64,000 nucleotides of DNA from Przewalskia tangutica. Its lineage: Eukaryota > Streptophyta > Magnoliopsida > Solanales > Solanaceae. The notes below the pieces were generated by a model. It did not search any database. It was not told where the DNA came from and worked only from the letters and a program-made list of their open reading frames with translations. The position numbers and the translations under genes are program-made. Where the stretch lies: NCBI GenBank assembly GCA_029844215.1, contig CM056733.1:66555794-66619793 (forward strand). Direction: 5' to 3'. Below, piece after piece: positions 35,001 through 45,585 of this stretch; position 1 is the stretch's first letter; each line of letters starts with the position of its first letter.

Positions 35001-38000
35001 AAACACCTTTTTTTTCCTTTTGAAAAACACTTTTTCCTGGACTTTAATATTCCAACGAAGTTTTTATATCTTCAAGTTAGAATATGAAATTACATACGGA
35101 GTAGAAAACCACACATGTTTTAATCTCCAAACCAGGATACAGATTAAAATAAAATAAACCTAATTTCCTTAAGATTGTTGGTATAATAATCTGTATTTGG
35201 CTAAATAATGTTTCAAAACACTCTGTTAATCACTTAGTGAAACATATAACATTAATGAAACAATAAACGAAAACAGAATCTGTTTTGGAAAAATAATTTC
35301 AGAATGTAATCGAGCCCACTTAGTTCAAAGTGTGTCCTTAAGGAAATTATTCTCCTCACAGTACTCGAGGTTAACGGAATATCGCCTCCCAGGATAGAAC
35401 GATTATCTTACCAGAATAGTAGTACTCCAAATTCCGGTAGCAGCAAACCACTCAACGGCAGTATATCACACAGAATGAAAAAATATTTTCGACTTGAATA
35501 TGAAATTCGGAATGAAAATGAATCAATAAATTCTTGGAACAATCAATAATTTATAGGTTTGGAGGTAACCATTCAGAATAGTCACCTAATTTTGGAGGGA
35601 AATTCGAAAAAGAGATGGAGAGCCGGACGGGTCGGGTCGGTCGCGGGTAGATCCGTTTGGATTTGTTTTTAATTAAATCTGAAGCCGAGCCGAGCGACGA
35701 CGACGACGGCGCGAGGGGTCCTTGCCCTCTCAACCCTTTTAGCAGCTAGAGAAGGTGTAATGTAATATATACAACTCTCTTTCCTTCTCTTTTTTCGATG
35801 TGGGACAAAAGAGCCTTTTACCCCCTTTAATTTCATCCCATAATTTCCCATTCACCAATATCAAAACCCAACAAAATCAACTTCCCACAATGTCAGTCTT
35901 ACTCATATAAATTGTAAAATTGACAACTACCAGCATTTGCTTGACAGCTTAAAATTTTGTTCCAAATTAAACTTCGCGGATTGTCTGGCAGAGAAAGAAC
36001 AACATTATTGCTTTTGAACAAGATTAAGATGTCAAGAAAAATGCTGGATCACAAAATGATAGTAACTGCCCTTATCTGCTTAACTAGCAAATATTTTATG
36101 TTAGAAAAAAAATGTCATGGATATTCTACAACATATACCAAGTCTTTGATGAGATATTGAGAGACAAACAAAAGAGAGCAGCCTTATTCACTGCCTGTTC
36201 ATTTAGAGTGAAAATTACACCATAAGTATCTATTGTCATCCATCATAAACAATATTTTCTCTTGCTGATAGGGAAAGCAAAATAAATGTTTGAATCATAC
36301 AATTTTCTGGTTACAAGAAAGAAATTAAAAACACACCGCTCCTTGTTTCATACAGAATACATTGTAGGACTCAGGATAACCAAAAAATATGTTCGTAGGA
36401 AATATTTTATGAGCAAATTTTAAGGGAAATAAACCATAAAAAATGTAGCTGTAAATCCAAGACGTTTCAACCAGCATTTGTTTTCCTGATCATGATTCAT
36501 GAGACAATGGAGAAACTGCAGCGAATCAATGCTAAAATTATGTGGACTGCTACACACACGAGTTGATTCTCCAACATCGGTTGTGGGATGGGAATTTGGA
36601 CTCCTTATATGGACTTGGGAAATCCTCCCCTCATGAGCTAGCTTTTGAGGTTGAATTAGGCCCAAGATCCCTTCTTTACATGGTATTAGAGTCAGGCCCA
36701 TCCCAATTCATTGTTTACCCGATGTTGCGCTCCCATCATATATTGTCCACGCTCTAGATGTCCAGTCCTGGGCGTGCGCGGGGGTGTTGATTCTCCCACA
36801 TCGGTTGTGGGATGAGAATTTGGACTCCTTATATGTACTTGGGAAATCTTCCCCTCATGAGCTAACTTTTGGGGTTGAGTTAGGCCCAAGATCATTCAAG
36901 AAAGACCCTAGATTACCAATCCTCACCACTTAACAAAATGTTTCTTTTATTAGAATATCTAGGTTCACATATATTACCACATGTATAATTCGTACTAGTG
37001 CACTAATTAAATGGTGTAACATAAATTAAGTAACTACTTTAGGATTGGTACCCATAACTATTGGGATAGGACATTGTAAATAACAACATTTTATGGGAAT
37101 CCTCACAAGTGCTATGAGAAGCTGCTCCAAAACTGTCCCGCATGCTTAAGCTTTCGGTAATCTACCCAACTTATTCTTTACACACCAAAGAACTAAGACA
37201 AAATGACTTCAAATTAATGAAGCCACTGAACCCATCTCGTACACCATCAGAGTACTGCTTAATGGTCAAATTCTTTTAGCTGAAGCTGGAATTTGGCAGA
37301 GAGTTTGCTTTAGTTGGCTACATTAATAACACACAATTGATCCAACCACTTTATTTCATTTTTTGCCTTAGAATTTTCTAGTTACTTTAGGTTTCGTGGA
37401 TTTACCTCCATGGCAGAGCACAATAGCATCAGGATTTATCCTATGAGTAGCATCTGCGATAGCTTGGACACAGGTTACACATTCCTCCAATGAGACAGCT
37501 GTTTTTGCACCAATTGAACCAGATGTCGTAAGCCCCATATGGGCCACTATGATGTCGCCACCAGCTCTTGCCATAGCAACGGCTTCATCTGGGCAGAAAG
37601 CATATGGGGTTGTCAAAAGGCCCATCCTGTGAGCTGTTGCAATCATCTCAACCTCCAAGCTGAATATAAAAGTAAGATATCATGATACTATTCGTCTGCA
37701 AGTAATACCATCTCCATTGTTACAATTAAAAGAAGGATATAAGCTTAAGTCTTGCTAAAACATATCTACTGAGACATACCCATAACCCATTCCAGTCTCT
37801 TCCAAATTTTGTCTAAAGTTACCGTCAAATAGACCAACAGTTGGAAAGTTTTGCACCCCACAGAATCCAACAGATTCCAACTGCTTCAGGAAATTATCCA
37901 TCCTGCGGAAAGGATCAGTAGCACAAACTCCAGCCAGAACTGCCACTTCCTTAACCACCTGAAGATTTCAACGTTGATAGAAACTAAGCCACCATTCTGG

Positions 38001-41000
38001 AAGGTAAGAATGCATCTGAGAAGGAGAAAGGAAAAGGGACCTTCCTTTTAACGAATAAATGGACAAAGCATCTCAATGAACCATCAGATTTTCTCATCAC
38101 TCAGAAACTTTCTAGAATGGACCACCCTATGAAGGACATTATGAGAAACCTCAATCATGGTTATTATTTGCAACAAAACTCATGGAAAAAATATATATAC
38201 GTGCTGAAAAATTATGTAATCTATTGTAATCCACCTTTGAAACTTTGAAGAACCATTAAAAATAACTTAGTTCCATGCCTGAACTTGTGAGTTTTTTTGT
38301 CCTATGACAAATGCAGCAAGTAAAGTTCACAATTACGCAATAGATACCCAACCAGATAGGTGGTTCTACAGGGTTTAGTCATTCTTCTACACAACAAAGT
38401 TAAACCTTTGACTTTTCCATATACGTAAGCGGACATCTCAACTATGTAGCTTCTCATCTAATTCAGCAAGTGTGAGAAGTCCAACTATGTAATTGGATTA
38501 AGACTAAGGTCGGATTGAAATTGACAATATAGAAGCTGTAGAAAGCCCAAGCTGGATTGAAGTTGGTTCCAATTCTTTCTACATATGTTTTCATCTCTAA
38601 CCAACCATTGGAGTGATGTGTCCATAGCTTACTGCAAATTTGGCAAGGATTTCCTGAGAGTGTCTTTTTGAGGCAACACTGAGATTTACTCCAAGAAAGA
38701 GGTACTGACAAGAACCATAGAAATGACATGGATCAGCTTTAATGTGTCTGACTATGGATGTCAACTGGAGGTTACTTTTTTAGTATATGTATTGAGAGAA
38801 GGGCTGTCTTGGTTTAGTGATCTTCATTCTTAGTCTCCTTGTTAGTAGAAATTTCCAGCTGCTCGTAGTGCTTGGTGCTTTGTTCATGTTGACTCAAGTA
38901 GGCTTTTATCAATTTGTTAAGTCTTTGAATCGAACATGAACTTGCTTGACAGCAGGTTGTATTTAACTTGAACAGTAAAGTCGTGTTCAAGTCCGAATCT
39001 GAACTAATATCAAACAATAAAAGATCAATGAAGATGAGCCTAAAAGTCTAGAAGGTTTTCGGAAGAACTAAAGAAGCACACAACAAGTAGGACTTACAGG
39101 CAATACTTCGTTGGCCATCTCAAGTACAATGGCATTTGCATCAGCAAAAGGCAATAGACCAGCTAAGGATCCCCTTCCTGCCATCCTAAAGCGCCCCGAG
39201 TTGTACAAGACAATCAAATCTACACCACCAGCTTCCTCAAACTTAGCAGAAATACCTGTACCAGCACCAGCCCCGATAATGGGCTTGCCCTTACTTATTT
39301 GATCTTTCAATCTCTGCAGTATCACATTTCTTTTCTGCAAAGTTTCTGCTCAAGGATGATTAGGCTTCTCATCAAGTCTTCATACAAATTAAAAGAAGAA
39401 AATAAAAACCATTCTGAGAATCTGTTAGGTTCATTTCGCTGTTGATGAGCCAGTATATTCCATTTCCAAGACATTCACATAACAATAGTAGAGATGTTAT
39501 GATGACAACGAAGAACAAGAATCCATGATATGGGATTCCAAGCTAGCCCATAACCAGCAACCTATTGGTAAGAGAATAATTCCCGAGATAAGATCAATCA
39601 TATTTTAGGCTAAGAAAGTATAAAGCATACTCTCTTGTCACCTTTCACTGTGTTGGCTTCTATGGCAAGCTAAGGTTGACGTAAACACCAGTTTATTCCA
39701 CTTATCATCTTAAATCTACATTGGCATCGAGGATAGGAATGCATGAGCTAAGATAAGAAGAAAGCTTTGCCTTAAACCTAGAAAATAATGTGAACAACCC
39801 AACACTCTGGGGATTAATAGAAAGAAATCTGGATTCACTTGCAGTAATCATATAGTGAAAGCTGTTCAGTAATTCTCTAGCAGCTTATTTGCCATGTCAT
39901 TGTGATGGCAATTATTAGCCTTGATTTTTAGGAAGAATCATCACCTGCTTTTGCATTTGGAAAGTCACTCAGGCGAGAAAAGTTTTTGCAGTTGCATGAG
40001 GAATATTTCTGAAGAACAGCATTATCATTCTGAATGTCTTGGATAGATTCGGACTCGGCTGGCTGATATTCAACATGTCTAGATTTCGGAGAGATTTCCA
40101 AGAACGAATCAACTAAAGCATTTGCAAACTCCACATCATTGATATGGTAAGGGAAAACCTTAACCTATCAATGAACAAACATTTCAATTATCTGAGTTGA
40201 GTTTTGCAGTGGAATGTAACATCATATGCTGCCAATCCTCTTCCTTACAAATAATTGTGGTACCTGACAGTGTTCACTATTTTCAAGAAGCATCTGTAGC
40301 TCATGTGTAAGACAACTAGTTGCCTCAGGATCATAAAAGGCTTTGCCCGGTGCATCCAATGCAGAGACGCCTTTCTCTGGCAAGCAAACACATACACTTG
40401 ATGATGCCTTCTTCAACTTTTCTGCTATAAATGCAGCAAATTTCTTATTTTCACATACTGTAGTACGCATTAAGGAAACCTGTAACACAGGCATCTGTTA
40501 ATTTAACTCAAAAGGCACACCTCAAATACTTATTTGATAGTATATCAAATGGAAACCCATATACTTAATTGCGCAGTCATGACACTGCAAAATATCTCCT
40601 AAAAGCATAACGTCCTGATATGTTTTCTAATGGGTTGTACAACATGACATCAAACATGCTACCTTGTTCCACAACCTCATAATTGTCAAACTGTGAATGG
40701 TAAGTGTTCCAACATCAACTTTTTAGATAATACTACTACTCAATATCTTAAGGAATTCTTTCAGAGACAAACAAGGAGCAAAATGATAAGATGAATCACC
40801 TGCTCAATATGTTCATGAATCTTTCTTTGCTGAAAGTCAGGAGGTATGGTAGTTTTAGGACCAAAATTCACCATATCCAATGCTCCCACACTCAGAACCA
40901 AAGGAATCTTCTTCTCTAATATTGCATCAAATCGGGAACTATCACATGCCATAACACCACCAACTACGTAATCTGCAACCTCAGTTGTCGTAATATCCAA

Positions 41001-44000
41001 TACGCCCTAAAATAAGTTAAGTAACAGATGGATATTAATCGTTTTTTCAGAAGAGATAATGTAATACTTCAGACAGCAGTAACATGTTTGACAAGCCATT
41101 TCAGTGAACAAACTGCAAGTCTCTACCTTCTTCAAAATGAATTTCCCTGGTTCTACCAATAGTTTGAAAGGATCAATTGCAATGAACTAATGAGGCCTCA
41201 CTTTTATTGCATCCAGGCCAATGCATCATGCAAATGAATCCTTTTCCTTTGTAATTGCTGTAAACCTAGTGAAACTTTTAGAGACCAAAAATCCTACTTC
41301 TCATACTATTACCTTATAGTTCCTAAACGCTAATAGCATTATAATATATTCCAATTGTACTCTAGCTCAGATGATTATGAATAAGATGTATAACCCGTTA
41401 AAATTAATGAAACAATAGTTAGAATAATAATGAGGACCATATTTTTAGCTAGTTTTCTATTGAAAGCATCTATTCTTATTATCCAATGTCATTATGAAAA
41501 TATGTGAAGGGTAACAATATGAACTACTTTATCATAATCATAATAATTGTTAGAATAGGAATAGCAACAGGATTTGTATATAGTATCCTACATGGAAAAG
41601 GATTGGGATATAGTGTCTATAAATAGGGCTCAATGTAATAATGTAGATATATAATTCAATGATAATATTTTCTCCCATATTTTCTCACATGGTATCCGAG
41701 TCATAATAGAATATTATCACCGGAACAAAAATTTCCGACGTGAACAGTACGCGTGAACAGTTTTCCGCAGTGACATTTAGTTTCATGTGAGTGTTGTAAG
41801 TCAGTTTATAGATTCTCCATGTGATAGTCATTGGGATGCAGTTGTCCGTATTCTGCGATATATTAAGTCAACTCCAGGTACATGACTGCTTTTCGAAGAT
41901 CGAGGCCATGAGTAGATCGTTGGATATACAGACAGACACTGATTATGCGGGATCACCCTCTGATAGACGTTCTACATCCGGATATTGTGGGTTAATAGGA
42001 GGTAATTTGGGGCTCTGGAACAGTGTATCGTTGCTCGATCTAGTGTTGATTCAGAATATCGAGCAATGATTATAGCAACTTGTGAGCTAGTTTGGATTAA
42101 GCAGTTGCTCAGAACTAAAATTTGGAGAAATCGGTCAAATGGAACTTGTGTGTGATAACAAAGCGGCCTTCATATATCATCAAATTTGGTATTTCATAAG
42201 AAGACTAAGCACATTGAGATTTACTGTCACTTTGATATTGTTACTAACTTTGTGAAGTCAAGTGATCAGTTTACAGATATTTTCACCAAGTCACTCAGTG
42301 GTCCTCGTATTAGATACATCTGTAACAAGCTCGGTACATATGACTTATATGCACCAGCTTGAGGGGAGTGTTAGAATAGGAATAAGATTTGTACATAGTA
42401 TCCTACGTGAAAAAGGATAGGGATGTAGTGTCTATAAATAGGGCTCAATATAATAATGTAGATATACAATTCAATAGTAATATTTTCTTCCATATTTTCT
42501 CACAATAATGACGATGACGACGACGACAACAACAACCAAAAAAAATTGGAATGAAGATTGAAAATAAACAAATTATTTGCACTGGTTTATCTGTTAAAAA
42601 TGGAACACTCTTGATTTGAAATGAAGAATAAACTCGTGGAATTAAAAAATTAATATGAATCACTATACATAAATGGGAAATAATTATACGTTATAATTAA
42701 CCATTTAAGAATTTGTAAACCATTCATAGCAACACATGAACGTACAAGAGAATGACTAGCCAAAATTGCTTAGCTTCTCACCACTGTTACCATTAGTATC
42801 ATCATTATTCTTTCTTATATAATTAATTTTTTTATTATGATAAGTCAGACGATATTTTACATTATAAGATGTCCAATGGTCCAATAATGAAATAGGGGTT
42901 TGAAACAAAATACAACGTAGTGTAAATGGATTTTGTACTTTTAGGATTGTTAGGAAGAGAGGATTTATTGGTCCATGGAAAATATCAATACCTTCCCTCT
43001 GTTTATATCACTGAAACCATTAGCGGTCATAGAGGAACATGATTACCTGTATAAAACCTCCTCTAACAAGATCCTCCATGGCCCTGCCCCCGACACCAGT
43101 GGCGTGGAAAACCAAAGTCTCATATCCTTCTTTCTCTAGTCTTTCTTTGACAGCATTAACACAAGGAGTTGTAACCCCAAACATAGTTACACCAACTGTA
43201 AACTTTCCATTAGTGATGCTATGCTCTTTTGATCTTTCAAGCCTTCCAATCACCATTCCAGCAAATGCTGCACCCGCATTAGATAGAACAACCTTACTAA
43301 CAATGTTAATCCCACAAATATCTACGACCGAAGGAAATAATACCAAGTCTGATGTTCCAATATAAGATTCAGTTTGACCACTGGCAACTGTCGATATTAT
43401 TACTTTTGCGATCCCAATTGGAAGCGATCGAAAGGCGGATGATAATAAAGATGTCCCTCCACTACCCCCAAGGCCAATCACTCCAGCAAGAACCTGATCA
43501 TTACGAGCTTTCTTGAGGAAAATTTCAAGTGCTTTATTCATGATTGAAATAGCTTCCCCTCTATCATCTGGAAGCTGGACCACAGATTCTCCCCCTCGTG
43601 CATAGCATGACAGCACATCCTTCCTCGGTACAAAATCAAAATCAGCACAACTATCTGTCTCCTTCTGGCTGGTTGAGACATCAACAACTGTCACTCCTAC
43701 CTATAAATCGCCATGTATAAGCATAAGGTTGATATTAGTCAAAGGAAGTCAAAATGTTCTACAACAAAGTATTCCACTTATGATCTAATTTACTGTATAC
43801 TTTTGCAAATTATAATTTTTAGCTGACTTTATAAACTAGTAATCTTAAGGGTTTATTTCCTATAAACTGATAGTGTAAACAATTTTTGCCCTGTCAGCTT
43901 ACTATAAAACAAGTACTCCATCCGTCCCAATTTATGAATCACACTTTCCTTTTTAGTCTGTCCTAAAAAGAGTGTCACCTTTCTATATTTAGAAATAATT

Positions 44001-44578
44001 TAACTTTAAAATTTCCCTTTTACCCTTAGATCACATAAGTATGTAAGACTTGTTTTGAACCACAAATTTTAAAATTCTTTCTTTATTTCTTACTTAAACC
44101 TGCCTAGTCAAATGGTGCCACATAAATTGAGATTGAACAGTATATAACAAGGTAAGTAACCACCGACAACATAACGTTTATATAACTTAAATCCTTGTGC
44201 TTAATGTATCAACAACTGCAAACTGCATAGTTAAACTAAATTAAGAGGCATATTCTCGTAACTAATCTAAGGCCATTAAAAGACCTTAAATTTCTCAGTT
44301 ATGACTTATGCTATAATGTCAACTATTTGTTAGTAATCAAGCAGTAACATTTTGATTTACATTATGAACAATTAGCAAAATTGTAATTAAACAGCATTTG
44401 ATTTTTCAACAATTAACCAAAAAGGTATATTTAATTAACAGACCTTGAAGGAGGATTTATTGGAGAAGGTGTTAAGATTGGATCGAACAGATTCGGAGAG
44501 GAAACGGAGCTCGTTGAGTTTAGTATCAGCTGTTCCAATACACAAAATTCGAACAGAATTACTCTCTGCAGTTGCCAT
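28905..44578 (-). CDS. Tm-1-like: Tm-1-like protein (UPF0261 domain plus TIM-barrel domain), nine exons, 754 aa
   Basis: Exons, 5' to 3': 44578-44444, 43700-43047, 41006-40800, 40479-40264, 40164-39945, 39345-39098, 37958-37780, 37659-37406, 29056-28905. All introns are GT-AG, phases agree, and the total is 2265 nt, i.e. 754 residues plus TGA, the length I recall for tomato Tm-1. Residues 1 to about 430 form the Tm-1/UPF0261 domain (VCIGTADTK-like start, LGGSGGTS near 122-129, HATGVGGRAMEDLV before the exon 2/3 junction). Residues from about 478 form the TIM-barrel domain (IGAGAGTGISAKFEEAGG near 501-518; end QQYKSISME). In tomato the protein binds the replication proteins of tomato mosaic virus in the cytosol and blocks formation of the replication complex; the host function of the family is unclear. 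Every exon is open. Whether this allele confers resistance cannot be read from sequence. The 8.3 kb last intron isolates the final 49 residues. Confidence 0.93.
29176..29953 (-). mobile_element. 3' LTR of copia C
   Basis: 778 bp, TGTTGGTATAATAATC to CCCAACA on the + strand. It includes a short AATCCAAATCCAAATCC repeat at about 29735-29760 that is deleted from the other LTR. Confidence 0.9.
29954..29968 (-). other. polypurine tract of copia C
   Basis: The minus strand reads CATGTGGGGGAT immediately before the 3' LTR. Confidence 0.65.
30600..31570 (-). pseudogene. copia C reverse transcriptase (C-terminal part) and RNase H remnant
   Basis: 31570-31145 is one open frame with the catalytic YVDD box (VIVCLYVDDMLIMSKD), FDMKDLGVADLILGIRI and SLMYIMNCTR, i.e. 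intact RT palm/thumb sequence. 31129-30842 continues in another frame into RNase H (HWMTMKRVLGYL, YSDANWITD) and then shifts again. The RNase H end is recognisable down to about 30600 by alignment to copia B. At least two frameshifts separate the parts. Confidence 0.85.
31717..32417 (-). pseudogene. copia C linker and reverse transcriptase N-terminal remnant
   Basis: The frame 32469-31972 covers the end of integrase, a charged linker (SSERSKRPREEPKESIPSKE) and the start of the RT domain (FKAAMSSSDSTFWKEAVNSEIESIL). A stop follows. 31908-31717 continues with IDKYKARLVVKGYRQKEGLDYFDTYSPVTRITSIR, then diverges by frameshift before YVDD. Confidence 0.85.
32418..33250 (-). pseudogene. copia C pre-integrase and integrase, largely open
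   Basis: A 276-codon frame. It contains the HHCC zinc domain (LWHVRLGHVNYKTLRKL...CEICVESK) and the DDE core with D at IHTDICD, D at FIDDCTRYCYVYLLN onward, SDRGGEYESPF, TTAPYTPQSNGIAERKNRTL, and the end LWKGRKPNLKYFKVWGV. All core motifs I look for are present. It is the best preserved domain of this copy, but gag, PR and RT breaks prevent autonomous activity. Confidence 0.9.
33560..34410 (-). pseudogene. copia C gag remnant
   Basis: ATG at 34410 (MAIEIGTTSATAV). The conserved block reads FKGWQ then TAA then RMFFWLTTLGLQKF, and a further TAG follows EAWK. From 34161 the frame is open through LWSALEKKYK, AMIEKLPSSWKDFKNYL to 33661. The zinc knuckle at about 33640-33590 is frame-damaged: only FNCGKGHK and a shifted CRLRKGQGK remain. 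Not functional. Confidence 0.85.
34481..35080 (-). repeat. array of about eight short hairpins in the copia C leader
   Basis: Variants of AACGATGAAGATTTTATTTC followed by TTCAAATCG occur at about 34482, 34530, 34587, 34669, 34720, 34781, 34854 and 35054. GAAGA and TCTTC arms can pair across a 7-8 base A/T loop; on the transcribed strand the loop often contains AATAAA. Confidence 0.7.
35176..35873 (-). mobile_element. 5' LTR of copia C
   Basis: 698 bp, same termini as the 3' LTR. The minus-strand TATA (TATAAATT) is at about 35547-35554. It is followed inward by ATCTTAAGGAAATTAGG in place of a tRNA-Met PBS. The same ATCTTAAGGA word occurs in the leader of the copia at 61603 (near 62390). Confidence 0.88.
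36562..36900 (+). mobile_element. TRIM (terminal-repeat retrotransposon in miniature)
   Basis: Two copies of about 118 bp (36562-36680 and 36785 to about 36900) share TTGATTCTCC(A/C)ACATCGGTTG ... GAGTTAGGCCCAAGATC. The first is followed at 36681 by TGGTATTAGAGTCAGG, a variant Met-tRNA PBS. The second is preceded by GCGCGGGGG, a polypurine tract. The short core has no coding capacity. Katydid-like by sequence memory. It lies in intron 8. Confidence 0.85.
41548..42504 (+). mobile_element. Ty1-copia deletion derivative in intron 2 of the Tm-1-like gene
   Basis: LTRs at 41548-41689 and 42369-42504 (142 and 136 bp; TGTTAGAATAGG...TCTCACA), with perfect ATAAT duplications at 41543-41547 and 42505-42509. 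TGGTATCCGAG follows the first LTR as a mutated Met PBS, and GAGGGGAG precedes the second. The core keeps only the RNase H end: TDTDYAGSPSDRRSTSGYCGLIGGNL, then in another frame the ...VKSSDQFTDIFTKSLSGPRI-type tail up to about 42315. Gag, IN and most of RT are deleted. It lies in opposite orientation to the gene. Confidence 0.92.
43916..44140. mobile_element. Stowaway-type MITE in intron 1 of the Tm-1-like gene
   Basis: CTCCATCCGTCCCAATTTATG at the left and CATAAATTGAGATTGAACAG at the right are inverted copies, flanked by TA at 43914-43915 and 44141-44142. The CTCC(C/A)TCCGTCCCAATTTATG terminus is the familiar Stowaway signature. 225 bp, non-coding. Confidence 0.85.
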
Positions 44579-45534
44579 TTTCCTCAATCAAATGCTACAA
44601 TTTGTGTTACAATTCAGATTTTATCTCACTATGAGGAGAGTGAGAAGGTTCCAAAGTTAATTACTCGAATCTCGATGATCGACGATGAAAGATCATCTGG
44701 CACCGGTTGGAGAAATTATTAGTATAATGAGTATAATCAATAATACAATATTATTATACTCATAATATTACTGATATAATTAGGAATATATATTATTATA
44801 TTTATAAATGTATATAATTAGTACAAATATTATATTCCTAATCTTATCAATATAATTATTAAATTATACTCGTACTATTACTAGTATAATACTACTGGTA
44901 AATTAGTAATATATATTATTATCCAAATCATTTACGACTTTTCTCGTTGTCGAAGGTAAAAAAAATTAACTCATTCACCTCATTTACTCTCACACAATCA
45001 ATATATTCATACCTGAATAAAGTTAATGAATTAATCAAGAAGATTTTTAAATTTGAATAGACCATTATCAAATTCGTATTTAGTTACCTTTTAATTCGAA
45101 AATTCTTTGTATTAAAAAAATTATTTTTAAACCCGTAAAAATCGAACCAAACCGACAATTTCAGAATCAATAAAATTTATACGATAATGATTTGGTTTGG
45201 TTTAAATATTACAAAAACTGATTTAATTAGTTTGGTTTTAACCCAAAATTGAGTCAAATCGAACCATGACCACACCTAATTATTATGATCCATACTTTGA
45301 TAATGTGACATAATTTTTTGACCAAGAACTCTGTTTTGCTTCTTTCTTACGGTAAATACTTACCCATATCGGATATTTACACTATTTTTTTATAATTTAC
45401 TATGGTTAAGAGATTTAATGAAGTAAATGTACACATTAATTAATCATAATTAAGTAATAGTTATATATATTTAAACACATGACATATATCCATTGACCTG
45501 GTGTAAACAACTCAAATGAGCAAGTTTTGTATAG
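44579..45534. promoter_or_regulatory. 5' flank and presumed promoter of the Tm-1-like gene
   Basis: Very AT-rich. Contains the palindromic element at 44712-44905. No other gene or clear TATA assignment is possible among many A/T runs. Confidence 0.45.
44712..44905. repeat. AT-rich inverted repeat about 130 bp upstream of the Tm-1-like start codon
   Basis: AGTATAATGAGTATAAT and TGATATAATTAGGAATATA on the left are mirrored by ATTCCTAATCTTATCAATATA and ATTATACTCGTACTATTACT on the right. Probably a small MITE; the termini are too AT-rich to fix. Confidence 0.6.
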
Positions 45535-45585
45535 CTATAATACATAAACAGACCCTCAAATTTGGACTCAACTGACAAGTATGCA

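Larger units (their letters stand above)
29176..35873 (-). mobile_element. Ty1-copia element (copia C) in the last intron of the Tm-1-like gene
   Basis: 6698 bp with perfect AAATC target duplications at 29171-29175 and 35874-35878. LTR termini TGTTGG...CCAACA form a 6-bp inverted repeat. Coding remnants run gag-PR-IN-RT-RH on the minus strand, so it is in the same orientation as the host gene. The LTRs differ by an 80 bp length difference and scattered substitutions, and the open frames are broken many times, indicating an old insertion. Despite it the flanking exons keep perfect splice sites. Confidence 0.93.
29057..37405 (-). other. intron 8 of the Tm-1-like gene, 8349 bp
   Basis: Expanded by a complete copia element (29176-35873) and a TRIM (36562-36900). 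The residual intron sequence is about 1.3 kb and has no gene-like content. Confidence 0.85.
37660..44443 (-). other. introns 1-7 of the Tm-1-like gene
   Basis: Sizes: intron 1 743, intron 2 2040, intron 3 320, intron 4 99, intron 5 599, intron 6 1139, intron 7 120 bp. Intron 1 holds a MITE and intron 2 a copia derivative. In the others (including 37959-39097) I see only AT-rich intron sequence. Confidence 0.85.

Noticed and set aside
37368..37405. Tm-1-like protein ending at 37368 with the tail KSTKPKVTRKF
   Set aside because: The frame runs past a good donor (GAG|GTAAAT). A matching last exon with correct phase and the expected C-terminus lies at 29056-28905.
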